Source of the DNA: Alkalicoccus urumqiensis
GTDB lineage: Bacteria; Bacillota; Bacilli; Bacillales; Salisediminibacteriaceae
DNA: 64,000 nt
Assembly (NCBI RefSeq): GCF_002993335.1
Contig: NZ_PVNS01000015.1
Coordinates: forward strand, 1-64,000
Direction: 5' to 3'
The notes under the pieces were generated by a model. That model saw only the letters and a list, made by a program, of their open reading frames with translations, was not told where the DNA came from and did not search any database. A program made the position numbers and the translations under genes. This document shows positions 34,410-42,543 of the stretch, one piece after another (within the stretch, counting starts at the first letter, position 1; the number at the start of each line of letters is the position of its first letter).

Positions 34410-34586
34410 AGTCTTACTTCAGAGCAGATTAGTCTCGCAACGGACGCTGCCAGTCCAACAACTGCCCCTTCCAGTCTAACAACTCGAGGGGCTATTCTCA
34501 CTTCCCTGCCATAGTCTAACTTCCCCCGTCCATATTCCAACTTCGCCGCCCCATATTCCCACAGCACACAGGTAAAGTCCAACTTC
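34410..34586 (+). repeat. Nine-box periodic element, AGTCYAAC family, copy E
   Basis: Boxes start at 34410, 34431, 34452, 34473, 34494, 34513, 34534, 34555 and 34576: steps 21,21,21,21,19,21,21,21 exactly. Typical box AGTCCAACTTC; units 5, 7 and 8 begin ATTC. Position-by-position identity with the inverted copy D at 21283-21469 (units 2, 4, 7, 8 and 9 especially) shows these are two copies of one ordered element, not independent tandem repeats. Confidence 0.95.
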
Positions 34587-34698
34587 TCCATACCAGGGCA
34601 GGCGGCTGAAAGCTCGAGAGGAGCCGGCCTTTGGTTGAAGGCGCCCGGATGGAAGAGCCTTCGACATTTATAAAATGGTAAACCGCACCAAAATAAAA

Positions 34699-34765
34699 CA
34701 GGCAGAAACCACCTGGTCTTAAAAGAATAGAGAGGTCTGTTAAACAGGTTCCCGCTTTCTGCCTG
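34699..34765. other. Nested inverted repeat, possible structured RNA or attenuator
   Basis: CAGGCAGAAA (34699-34708) pairs with TTTCTGCCTG (34756-34765). Inside, ACCTG pairs with CAGGT. The loop is AT-rich. No coding gene follows directly, so its role is unclear; it may be part of a decayed mobile element. Confidence 0.35.
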
Positions 34766-34807
34766 CACCTGCAGCCGTACGCGTTCCGGAGGGAACGGGC
34801 TCAACTA

Positions 34808-34835
34808 ATTCCTTCTTCCTTCCGTCAGAAGGAAT
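34808..34835. terminator. Small hairpin
   Basis: ATTCCTTC (34808-34815) and GAAGGAAT (34828-34835) form a perfect 8-bp inverted repeat with a 12-nt loop, followed by GGATTTTCG. Possible weak terminator; no gene immediately upstream. Confidence 0.3.
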
Positions 34836-35254
34836 GGATTTTCGCCTCGTTCGGATCCTCCCGGAGTCGACGGCCTCCGGTTTCGGCAGGTAGGAAGAAA
34901 ACGCTTGATAGAAGCGGTCTCTTTTGCCCAGTGAATACTGTCATTCAATCGAATTGTACGAGGTCATTCTGGCCTTATAGACATCGATCCCGCTGCGGAT
35001 CATTTGTATTTCACCTCTATTTTACTATACGCTTCGGAGCGTTCGGCAGGGACGCCGGTGGGATCAAGCGCAGTCTGAAGATCCTTTCTCAGGGCGCAGG
35101 CCATGAGAAATAGCTGAAGACAAGCCCACGGCAAGCTTCTGCCGAGTAGCGGAGAAGCTCCATCAATAGAAAGTAACGATGAATAGAACAACGCTGCAGC
35201 CCTTTGGTATGCCTGCTTGGAAGAGGCTTTGGATTTTATACATTCTTATTAGTC

Positions 35255-35285
35255 AAAAAAAGCCTGCCGCCGTTTGGCAGCAGGC
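35255..35285 (-). terminator. Terminator of the paa operon
   Basis: GCCTGCCGCC pairs with GGCAGCAGGC. On the minus strand TTTTTTT follows, 12 nt after the paaJ stop. Confidence 0.92.
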
Positions 35286-35296
35286 GTTCGTTTGTA

Positions 35297-36496
35297 TTAA
35301 GCCCGTTCCACGGCGGCGGAGATACCCTGGCCGACGCCGATGCACATCGTGGCGAGGCCGCGCTGGCTGCCGCGGCGCTTCATTTCGTAGAGAAGCGTCG
35401 TTAAAATGCGGGCGCCGCTTGCGCCGAGCGGGTGGCCGAACGCGATGGCGCCGCCGTTGACGTTTACGCGGTCCTCCTCCAGACCGAGCTCCCGGATGCA
35501 GGCGAGCGACTGGGCGGCGAACGCTTCGTTCAGCTCCACGAGATCCACGGAATCGAGCTCCCAGTTGAGCCGGCCGAGAAGCTTCCGGCTCGAGTGAATC
35601 GGGCCGATGCCCATGACGCGCGGCTCCACGCCGGCCGTCGCTGCCCCCTGGTACACAGCGAGCGGCTCGAGGCCGAGTTCGTCGGCTTTTTCCCGCGTCA
35701 TCAGAAGGAGCGCCGACGCGCCGTCGTTCACACCGGACGCGTTGCCTGCGGTGACGGTGCCGTCCGCAAACAGCGGCTTCAATGAACCGAGCTTCTCGAG
35801 CGTCGATTCCGGACGCGGGTGCTCATCGGTATCGACGATCGTCTTCTCCCCGCGGCGGCCGGTAATTTCCACCGGCACGATCTCGTCGGAAAACGCGCCG
35901 GTTTCCATCGCCCGCTTCGCGCGCTGCTGACTCTGAAAAGCAAACGCATCCTGGTCCTCCCGGCTGATACCGTAGTCCTGCGCGACGTTTTCCGCCGTCT
36001 CCGGCATGGAGTCGATGCCGTACGCCTGCTCCATCGCCGGGTTGACGAAACGCCAGCCGATCGTCGTATCATGCAGCTCCTGCGTACCGCGTCCGAACGC
36101 TTTTTCCGGCTTGCCCATGACGTATGGTGCGCGCGTCATGCTCTCCGTACCGCCCGCGATCGCAATATCGCCCTCCCCGGCTGCGATCATGCGCGCGGCG
36201 TAGGATACCGCGTCCAATCCGGAGCCGCACAGCCGGTTCAGCGTCGTCCCGGCTGTTGTGACCGGAAATCCGGCGAGAAGCGCGGACATCCGGGCGACGT
36301 TGCGGTTATCCTCCCCCGCTCCGTTGGCATTGCCGAAAATGACCTCCTCCACATCGTCGAGCGGAAGCGCCGGGTTCCGCTCGGCCAGCGCCTTTAAGAC
36401 GACGGCTCCGAGGTCATCCGGACGGACCGCGGACAGCGCGCCGTTGTAGCGGCCGACCGGTGTCCGGACCGCGTCGACAATTACGACTTCACCCAT
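35297..36496 (-). CDS. paaJ: Thiolase, probable 3-oxoadipyl-CoA/3-oxo-5,6-dehydrosuberyl-CoA thiolase
   Basis: 399 residues. The acyl-accepting Cys90 is in [19 protein letters not shown]-terminal signatures are [20 protein letters not shown] and the deprotonating Cys in MCIGVGQG. A generic acetyl-CoA acetyltransferase by sequence alone, but its place as last gene of the paa operon supports PaaJ, which cleaves the last C8 and C6 3-oxoacyl-CoA intermediates to acetyl-CoA and succinyl-CoA. It overlaps the paaH end by 16 nt. Confidence 0.9.
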   Translation of the reverse strand: MGEVVIVDAVRTPVGRYNGALSAVRPDDLGAVVLKALAERNPALPLDDVEEVIFGNANGAGEDNRNVARMSALLAGFPVTTAGTTLNRLCGSGLDAVSYAARMIAAGEGDIAIAGGTESMTRAPYVMGKPEKAFGRGTQELHDTTIGWRFVNPAMEQAYGIDSMPETAENVAQDYGISREDQDAFAFQSQQRAKRAMETGAFSDEIVPVEITGRRGEKTIVDTDEHPRPESTLEKLGSLKPLFADGTVTAGNASGVNDGASALLLMTREKADELGLEPLAVYQGAATAGVEPRVMGIGPIHSSRKLLGRLNWELDSVDLVELNEAFAAQSLACIRELGLEEDRVNVNGGAIAFGHPLGASGARILTTLLYEMKRRGSQRGLATMCIGVGQGISAAVERA

Positions 36497-37356
36497 GACG
36501 ATTCCTCCTCATACGTGTAGACGCCGCGGCCGCTCTTTCTGCCGAGCCGGCCGGCTTTCACCATCTGCTCGAGAAGCGGAGCCGGACGGTATTTCTCTCC
36601 GAGCGTTTCGTGCAGGTAGCGCAGGTTGTTGAGCCGCGCATCGAGACCGACGAGATCCCCGAGCTCAAGCGGCCCCATTGGATAGTTCAGCCCGAGCTTA
36701 ATCGCTTTGTCGATATCCTCCGCTGACGCCACGCCCTCCTGCAGCATATGAAACGCTTCGTTGCCGACGAGTGCGCTGATCCGGCTCGTCACAAATCCCG
36801 GGAACTCGTTCACTTCCACGGTTTCTTTGCCCATTGCTTCCGCCGTCTCCTGAATGATGGCAACCGTCTCCGGAGCCGTCTCCAGTCCTTTCACGATTTC
36901 AACGAGCGGCATCAGATGGACGGGATTGAAAAAGTGCATCACTGCAAACTGCTCCGCACGCGACGTAAACGACGCCAGCTCGGTCGGGCTGATCGTCGAC
37001 GTGTTGGACGTGATGACCGCGTGGGACGGCGCGTGGGCGGCCGCCGTTTCCAGCACATGCTTTTTTAAGCTGCGCGTCTCCGGCACGGCTTCGATAATCA
37101 TGTCCGATGCTGCCGCTGCCGCTTCCAGCTCGGTCGTCGTTTCGTAGTTCGACAGGAGCGTTTCCCGCGCTCCGGCGGTTATTTTTCCTTTCTCGAGTCC
37201 TTTGGCGGACGTTTTCTCTGCATGCGCCCGTGCGCCCTGCAGCTGTTCTTCGGATATATCATTCAGAATCGTCCGGAAACCGGCGAGGGCGGAGACATAG
37301 GCAATGCCCCGCCCCATCACACCGGCGCCGACGACGGTAATCGTGTGTACACGCAT
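36481..37356 (-). CDS. paaH: 3-hydroxyacyl-CoA dehydrogenase, probable PaaH
   Basis: 291 residues. N-terminal NAD-binding fold [22 protein letters not shown], then [14 protein letters not shown] and [16 protein letters not shown] (catalytic His), and a C-terminal dimer domain with [25 protein letters not shown] and [16 protein letters not shown]. It oxidises 3-hydroxyadipyl-CoA to 3-oxoadipyl-CoA. Single-domain length (about 290) as in PaaH/Hbd. GGGGGCC precedes the ATG. Confidence 0.92.
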   Translation of the reverse strand: MRVHTITVVGAGVMGRGIAYVSALAGFRTILNDISEEQLQGARAHAEKTSAKGLEKGKITAGARETLLSNYETTTELEAAAAASDMIIEAVPETRSLKKHVLETAAAHAPSHAVITSNTSTISPTELASFTSRAEQFAVMHFFNPVHLMPLVEIVKGLETAPETVAIIQETAEAMGKETVEVNEFPGFVTSRISALVGNEAFHMLQEGVASAEDIDKAIKLGLNYPMGPLELGDLVGLDARLNNLRYLHETLGEKYRPAPLLEQMVKAGRLGRKSGRGVYTYEEESSWVKS

Positions 37357-37383
37357 CGCAGCAGGCCCCCTGTAGAAAAGTAA

Positions 37384-38901
37384 TTAGACGCCGAACGGAT
37401 TGATCGGCTTTGGTCCGTGGTAGGAAAGAACGCTCTTCTCTTCGGTGTACAGATCCAGCGTCTCTACGCACAGTTCGCGGCCGAATCCGGACTCCTTGTA
37501 GCCGCCGAACGGCGTGCCCGGGAAGGCAGAGAACGGGCAGTTGACCATGACAATTCCTGCGTCGATGGAATGCGCCACCCGCGTTGAACGTCCCTGATCT
37601 CTCGTCCAGACCGCGGAGCCGAGCCCGAATTTCGTATCGTTCGCCCGCTTAATCACGTCGCGCTCGTCGGAGAATTTTTCGACGACGACAACCGGACCGA
37701 AGATTTCCTCGCGCACCGCTTCCATATCCGGCGTCACGTCGGTAATGACCGTCGGCGCGTACCAGTGCCCGTCTTCCACGCCCTCCGGCGACAGTTCCTT
37801 TCCGCCGGTCGCAATCACCGCGCCGTCTTTTTCCGCAGAGCGGACGTAGCCGTCGATCGTCTCCAGCTGCTCGCGGCTGATGATCGATCCGAGGTGGGTG
37901 CCTTTATCAAATGGATCGCCGACCTGCAGCTTCTCCGTTTTCGCAATGAACTTCTCCATGAACTCATCGTAAATATCCTCATGTACGAACATGCGGGAGC
38001 GCGCCTCGCACGACTGGCCGGTGTTGAAGAAAATACCGAAAAGTGAGCCTGCGACCGCCGCATCAATATCCGCATCGTCAAACACGATGTTCGGCGACTT
38101 GCCGCCGAGCTCCAGTGTCACGCGCTTCAGCGTATCAGACGCTTTGCTCATAATGTCCTTCCCGATCGGCGTCGAGCCGGTAAACGCCACTTTGTTTACA
38201 TCCGGGTGGGCCACGAGACGGTCCCCGACGACACGGCCGGAGCCCGGAATCGTATTCACCACTCCTTCCGGAACGCCCGCTTCATGGCAGATCTCGTTTA
38301 ACAGAATCGCCGTCACCGGAGTCAGACTCGCCGGCTTCAGCACAACAGAACAGCCCGCCGCAAGCGCCGGCGCCACTTTCCACGCCGCCATCATCATCGG
38401 ATAGTTCCACGGAATAATCTGCGCACACACACCGACCGGCTCCTTCTGCGTATAGTTGAAAAATCCGTTCGGCACATTGTTCACCGTCCCGCGGTGGCCG
38501 ACAATCGCTCCGGCATAAAACTCAAAATCCTCGATCGACTGCATCACCTGCGCCTGCGCAGCACTGAGCGCCTTCCCGCTGTTCAGCACCTCCACTTCCA
38601 CAAGCTCGTTGAACCGCGAACGCATAATCGACGCCACCTTGTTCAGCACACGCGCCCGCTTGCCGACCGGATACTTCTTCCACTTCCCGTGGTCAAACGC
38701 ATCGCGCGCCGCCTGCACCGCCTGCTCCGTCAGCGCCTCGTCCGCCTTCGCCACCGTCGCAAGCACCTCATTCTTCGCCGGGTTGAACGTCTCAAACGTC
38801 TCCGGCCCCTCCACACGCTGGCCGTTGATCACCATCGCATAGTGGCTCCGCTTCATCTCGCCAACCTCTGTAATCACGTTCTCCACTGCTGTCTGTGCCA
38901 T
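37384..38901 (-). CDS. Aldehyde dehydrogenase within the paa operon
   Basis: 505 residues, class ALDH fold. Signatures: IIPWNYPMMMAAWKVAPALAAGC, FTGSTPIGKDIM, LELGGKSPNIVF (general base Glu about 264), FFNTGQSCEARSR (catalytic Cys about 298) and EEIFGPVV. It resembles betaine/phenylacetaldehyde dehydrogenases. It lacks the MaoC hydratase domain of fused PaaZ. In this position it probably oxidises the ring-opened 3-oxo-5,6-dehydrosuberyl-CoA semialdehyde or phenylacetaldehyde. AAAGGAGCGG precedes the ATG. Confidence 0.88.
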   Translation of the reverse strand: MAQTAVENVITEVGEMKRSHYAMVINGQRVEGPETFETFNPAKNEVLATVAKADEALTEQAVQAARDAFDHGKWKKYPVGKRARVLNKVASIMRSRFNELVEVEVLNSGKALSAAQAQVMQSIEDFEFYAGAIVGHRGTVNNVPNGFFNYTQKEPVGVCAQIIPWNYPMMMAAWKVAPALAAGCSVVLKPASLTPVTAILLNEICHEAGVPEGVVNTIPGSGRVVGDRLVAHPDVNKVAFTGSTPIGKDIMSKASDTLKRVTLELGGKSPNIVFDDADIDAAVAGSLFGIFFNTGQSCEARSRMFVHEDIYDEFMEKFIAKTEKLQVGDPFDKGTHLGSIISREQLETIDGYVRSAEKDGAVIATGGKELSPEGVEDGHWYAPTVITDVTPDMEAVREEIFGPVVVVEKFSDERDVIKRANDTKFGLGSAVWTRDQGRSTRVAHSIDAGIVMVNCPFSAFPGTPFGGYKESGFGRELCVETLDLYTEEKSVLSYHGPKPINPFGV

Positions 38902-38952
38902 ATGAACCGCTCCTTTATCTTTTGGATTTGTGAAAACGACGTTCCGATCCGG

Positions 38953-39729
38953 TCAGCTGCCGGTAAAGGCAGGTGTCCGTTTTTCCTTAAATGCCGCAAG
39001 GCCTTCCTGATGATCGGCCGATTTTCCGGCGATCCGCTGAGCCTGGGCTTCTCTTTCCAGAAACGCTTCCATCTCCGGGCGGCGTGCCTGCCTGACGAGC
39101 CGCTTGATCATCCGCACGGCAGTCGTCGGTTTCGCTGCGAGCTCCTGGACGAACCGGAACGCTTCCTCTTCCCAGCTGTCCGCCGCAGCGGTCCGTGTGG
39201 CGAGTCCTTTTTCCAGCGCCAGGGCTGCGTCCATCGGGCGGCTGAATACCGCCATTTCAAGCGCCGCCGCTTCCCCGGCGATCCGCGTCAGATAGTAGAG
39301 AAAGCCGGAATCCGGAACGAGCCCGACATCGATAAAAGCGCTTACAAATTTTGCTTTTTCATTCATGAGACGGAAATCGCAGGCGAGGGCCAGACTCATG
39401 CCGGCACCGGCCGCGACGCCGTTAATGAGTGCCACAGTCGGCTTCCCGCACGCTTCCACAGCTGAAAGCATCGGGTGGTAGCGGCTTCGTAAAAACTCCC
39501 CGTGATCGGTGTGTTCATTGACCCCTTCCAGATCCTCCCCGGCGCAGAAGCTTCTGCCGCTTCCGGTAAAGACGAGGACCCGCACTGCTTCGGAGGTATC
39601 GGCCTGCTTCACCGCCTGCTTGATCTCCTTGTTCATCGCCGGCGTCATCGCGTTGAACGCCTCCGGCCGGTCGAGCGTGATCCAGGCCGCGCCGTCTTTT
39701 TCTACGTAGTGGATGGCTTCATAAGTCAT
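38953..39729 (-). CDS. paaG: Enoyl-CoA isomerase/hydratase, probable PaaG
   Basis: 258 residues, crotonase fold. Oxyanion-hole segments are GRSFCAGEDLEGV and LINGVAAGAGMSLALACDFRL; the catalytic Asp/Glu region is FIDVGLVPDSGFLYYLTRIAG, with the Asp typical of isomerases (PaaG). It would convert the epoxide of phenylacetyl-CoA to oxepin-CoA. Start 39729 is chosen for AAGGAGAGTGA; the frame extends upstream into the neighbouring gene. It starts 4 nt after the paaF stop. Confidence 0.9.
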   Translation of the reverse strand: MTYEAIHYVEKDGAAWITLDRPEAFNAMTPAMNKEIKQAVKQADTSEAVRVLVFTGSGRSFCAGEDLEGVNEHTDHGEFLRSRYHPMLSAVEACGKPTVALINGVAAGAGMSLALACDFRLMNEKAKFVSAFIDVGLVPDSGFLYYLTRIAGEAAALEMAVFSRPMDAALALEKGLATRTAAADSWEEEAFRFVQELAAKPTTAVRMIKRLVRQARRPEMEAFLEREAQAQRIAGKSADHQEGLAAFKEKRTPAFTGS

Positions 39730-39733
39730 CGCG

Positions 39734-40507
39734 TCACTCTCCTTGAAACGAAGGCCGGCGCTTTTCGATAAAGGCGCGCATGCCTTCTTTCTGATCGCTC
39801 GTTCCCATCGAAAGGTAAAAGTTTTTCCGTTCCAGCCGCATGCCTTCCTGCAGCGGAAGATCCGTGCCGCGACATACCGCTTCCTTAATGAGCCGGAGCG
39901 CGACCGGCGCCTGCCGGCTGAGCGTATCGGCAAACCGCTTCGTCTCCTCGTCGAGAAGCTCCGGCGGGACCGTTTTCGCACAGATGCCGAGGTCCCCGGC
40001 CTGCCGGGCGGAAATCCGCTCGCCGCTCCAGATGAGCGAAAGCGCCCTCGCTTGTCCGATCAGTCTCGGCAGAAGCTGCGTGCCGCCCGCTCCCGGCAGA
40101 ACGCCGAGCGTTACTTCCGGGAAGCCGAACTGCGCGTTGTCCGCGGCGATGATCACATCGGCATGAAGGGCCAGTTCAAACCCGCCTCCGAGCGCAAAAC
40201 CGCTCACTTTCGCGATGACGGGTTTATGTAGTCTCTGCAGCCGGTCCCAGTCGGCGAAAGGATCATCCAGTTCAAACCGGACCGGGGACGCTTCTTTCAT
40301 TTCCTCAATGTCAGCACCGGCTGCAAACGCCTGGGTGCTCCCTTCAAAAACGATGACGCGGATGCCGTCTTCCTGGTCGAATGCTTCCGCCTGCTCCGCG
40401 ATTTCACGGACCATCTGCCGGTTCAGGGCGTTGGCGGCGTGCGGGCGGTGGAGCTGAATGAAACCGACAGCTCCCTCCACCCGGGCCCGGATGCATTCAG
40501 CCTGCAT
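39734..40507 (-). CDS. paaF: Enoyl-CoA hydratase, probable PaaF
   Basis: 257 residues, crotonase fold. Signatures: TQAFAAGADIEEMKE, VSGFALGGGFELALHADVIIA and GFPEVTLGVLPGAGGTQLLPRLIG with the catalytic Glu of hydratases, and C-terminal FIEKRRPSFQGE. PaaF hydrates 2,3-dehydroadipyl-CoA. Distinguished from PaaG by Glu rather than Asp in the active-site loop. Overlaps the EthD gene by 11 nt. Confidence 0.9.
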   Translation of the reverse strand: MQAECIRARVEGAVGFIQLHRPHAANALNRQMVREIAEQAEAFDQEDGIRVIVFEGSTQAFAAGADIEEMKEASPVRFELDDPFADWDRLQRLHKPVIAKVSGFALGGGFELALHADVIIAADNAQFGFPEVTLGVLPGAGGTQLLPRLIGQARALSLIWSGERISARQAGDLGICAKTVPPELLDEETKRFADTLSRQAPVALRLIKEAVCRGTDLPLQEGMRLERKNFYLSMGTSDQKEGMRAFIEKRRPSFQGE

Positions 40508-40808
40508 GAACTTCTTCCCCGATCATGAGGTGCAGCCGCTTTCCTGCAAGCTTCATCGCATCTTTGCCGGACGCCTTTCCTTCATCAGTCGCCATCGCTT
40601 TTTTCAGCGATTCGTGGTCGTCGTAGATCATCTCGCAGAGAAGGTAGTACGGGCTCTCTCCCATCGGCGAGCCTTTAATTTCGGTCACTTTCATTTCCCG
40701 GAGTCCCGGAATCTGCTTCGTGAGCGGTGTGTGCGTGTTGTAGTAGTGCTCGTCGAATGCTTTTTTATCCTCCGGATGTTCGTACAGTGCAATTAGTTTA
40801 GCCATCAT
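40497..40808 (-). CDS. EthD family protein of the paa operon
   Basis: 103 residues, ferredoxin-like dimeric alpha-beta barrel: AKLIALYEHPEDKKAFDEHYYNTHTPLTKQIPGLREMKVTEI is the EthD hallmark. Family members act in ether, ester and aromatic degradation, but no reaction is proven for most. It sits between paaD and paaF in the operon and is tightly spaced. A role with the unstable oxepin/epoxide intermediate is only a guess. Confidence 0.85.
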   Translation of the reverse strand: MMAKLIALYEHPEDKKAFDEHYYNTHTPLTKQIPGLREMKVTEIKGSPMGESPYYLLCEMIYDDHESLKKAMATDEGKASGKDAMKLAGKRLHLMIGEEVHAG

Positions 40809-40827
40809 GATCTTCCCCTTTCGGTTT

Positions 40828-41328
40828 TTATCGTGCCAGTGTTTTATCCCGGATGACGGGCTTCATTGCCTCAAATGGATTGCGGCAGCTTCTGCAGTAG
40901 AGAATGCTGCGGCAGGCGGTCGGACCGAAGACATTTTCCATGGAGACGTAGGCCGAGCCGCAGTAGGGGCAGTCCACCTGCCACTCTTCGCCGGGCGTGT
41001 ACTCGTCCGGCGGCGGAGCCACGCCGTGCTTTTTCAGCTGGCGGCGCCCTTCCTCCGTGACCGAGTCGGTCGACCAGATTTCATTGAAGGAAAACGTCAC
41101 CTCGCAGCCGGTGATCCACGAAAGTTCCCGCACGGCGGTTTCGACGTTTTTCTTAATAAAATCAAGTGCCGGGCAGCCGGCAAATGTCGGGATCATCGTC
41201 ACGTGCGCGCGGCTTTCTTCCACCTGCACCTCGTGCACCATGCCGAGGTCGTAGACGCTGACGTTCGGAAGCTCCGGGTCATCCACCTTTTTCACCTGCT
41301 CGAGTACTTCACGCTTCTTCGCTTCCAT
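40828..41328 (-). CDS. paaD: PaaD, Fe-S maturation-type subunit of phenylacetyl-CoA epoxidase
   Basis: 166 residues. MIP18/SufT-like N-terminal domain (VKKVDDPELPNVSVYDLGMVHEV, TFAGCPALDFI) and a C-terminal zinc-ribbon with CPYCGS and CRSCRNPFE. PaaD is needed for activity of the PaaABC(E) oxygenase, probably in cofactor assembly. Cysteine pattern is intact. It follows paaC with 21 nt between. Confidence 0.94.
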   Translation of the reverse strand: MEAKKREVLEQVKKVDDPELPNVSVYDLGMVHEVQVEESRAHVTMIPTFAGCPALDFIKKNVETAVRELSWITGCEVTFSFNEIWSTDSVTEEGRRQLKKHGVAPPPDEYTPGEEWQVDCPYCGSAYVSMENVFGPTACRSILYCRSCRNPFEAMKPVIRDKTLAR

Positions 41329-41349
41329 GATGTCTCCTCCTTCTTCGTT

Positions 41350-42165
41350 CTACCAGACCGCCTCCCGGTCGCTCGTAAAGACTTCGCTGCACGTCTTGAG
41401 CGCCTGATCCAGGTCGCTTCCGTGCTCCTTCCTTCTGCCGTCGCCCGCTTCTTTTAACGGGAGTTCCGCCGGTGCCGGGAGCACGCTCCGGACTTCTTCC
41501 AGCCAGCGCAGCTGCAGGGCTTCTTCGCTGTCTGCGGTGACGCCGTTTTCCAGAAACGTCTGGCCGTGGCCGCCGAAGGAGATCATGTCCCCCGCTTCCC
41601 GCCACGCTTCCGCAATCCGCTCCTCCAGACGCTCTTTTGCTTCCGGTGTCGAATCGAGAAGCTGCACCGCCCACATCTTCCAGTGGGCCAGATGATACGG
41701 CTGCTCCATGAGAATTTTTTCCGCCGCGGCAGCCACCGGGCGGATGCTTCCGCGTGCGGCCGTCTGCAGCCGGATTTTTTTCCACGTTTCATACAGGTAC
41801 AGCCGGATGACAGCGAGCGCCCAGTCGTAGTGCGGCTCATCGAGGTACGTCCCCGGACCGTTCGGCTTCTCCAGATAGACCGAGCTCAGCCGCTCGCCGG
41901 CAGGGCGGGCGTGGGCGAGCTTATCGGCCTCCGCCTCTCCGAGTGCCTCCAGCGTCTGATACACCAGCACGGCGTGGCCCATCGTATTCTGTGTGATCGA
42001 GGAAAACGCCACGTCCTCTTCAATATGCGGGGCAAGCCCGAGCCATTCCGATCCGCGGAACGACGTAATGTAATCATCATCGGCGAGCTGAAACAAAAAC
42101 GTTTTGGCAGCCTGGAGCGCTTCGTTGTTTTCCAGAAGTGCTTCGACCGTATCGATGGACGTCAT
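41350..42165 (-). CDS. paaC: PaaC, structural subunit of phenylacetyl-CoA epoxidase
   Basis: 271 residues, all-helical ferritin-like fold without the full diiron ligand set. Typical motifs are SITQNTMGHAVLVYQTLEALGEAEAD and YHLAHWKMWAVQLLDSTPEAKERL. It scaffolds the catalytic PaaA in the AC heterodimer. Its ATG overlaps the paaB stop by 4 nt. Confidence 0.94.
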   Translation of the reverse strand: MTSIDTVEALLENNEALQAAKTFLFQLADDDYITSFRGSEWLGLAPHIEEDVAFSSITQNTMGHAVLVYQTLEALGEAEADKLAHARPAGERLSSVYLEKPNGPGTYLDEPHYDWALAVIRLYLYETWKKIRLQTAARGSIRPVAAAAEKILMEQPYHLAHWKMWAVQLLDSTPEAKERLEERIAEAWREAGDMISFGGHGQTFLENGVTADSEEALQLRWLEEVRSVLPAPAELPLKEAGDGRRKEHGSDLDQALKTCSEVFTSDREAVW

Positions 42166-42527
42166 CCTTTTTTCACCTCTTTCCAGGACAGAATCTCTTT
42201 CTCATCGAGCATGTCCTGCTCTTTTTCTCTCCATTTGCGGCGGAGGTAGCCGTAGCCTTTCGTCGTGCGGTATTCCTTATTGTCGAGACGGTTCGTCCAC
42301 ATCTCCCGCTCCTCCGGGTTCATGCCGCGGATATGGTCGCGGCGCACGACCCAGATATCGACGACCTTTTCCCGGCGCATGAAATTCTCCTGCGCCATCA
42401 TCATCGCCATCTCCTCATTCGGCGCCAGCAGGCTGAACTGCAGCTGAAACGACGCGGACGCACTCTTTTTACTGAACACTTCATATACTTGATAAAACGA
42501 CGATCCATTCCGGTTCTCTTCTGTCAT
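42162..42527 (-). CDS. paaB: PaaB, small subunit of phenylacetyl-CoA epoxidase
   Basis: 121 residues. SSFYQVYEVFSKKSASASFQLQFSLLAPNEEMAMMMAQENFMRREKVVDIWVVRRDHIRGM is the PaaB family core. The start at 42527 has AAGGAGGAGTGA upstream; a longer frame to 42734 only overlaps paaA. It bridges PaaAC dimers in the complex. Confidence 0.94.
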   Translation of the reverse strand: MTEENRNGSSFYQVYEVFSKKSASASFQLQFSLLAPNEEMAMMMAQENFMRREKVVDIWVVRRDHIRGMNPEEREMWTNRLDNKEYRTTKGYGYLRRKWREKEQDMLDEKEILSWKEVKKG

Positions 42528-42543
42528 CGTGTCACTCCTCCTT

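Larger units (their letters stand above)
34282..35254. other. Gene-poor 970-bp intergenic region
   Basis: I see no convincing gene here. It holds nine-box element E (34410-34586), a nested inverted repeat (34699-34765), a small hairpin (34808-34835) and decayed-looking DNA up to the paaJ terminator. A 20-codon frame at 34941-35003 on the minus strand has AGAGGTGA upstream but no recognisable homology. Confidence 0.6.

Noticed and set aside
34894-34907. cre-like AGAAAACGCTTGAT
   Set aside because: Too many departures from the consensus and no gene start nearby.
34941-35003. 20-codon minus-strand frame with a ribosome-binding-like AGAGGTGA
   Set aside because: Too short and no recognisable family; could be a decayed fragment but not supportable as a gene.
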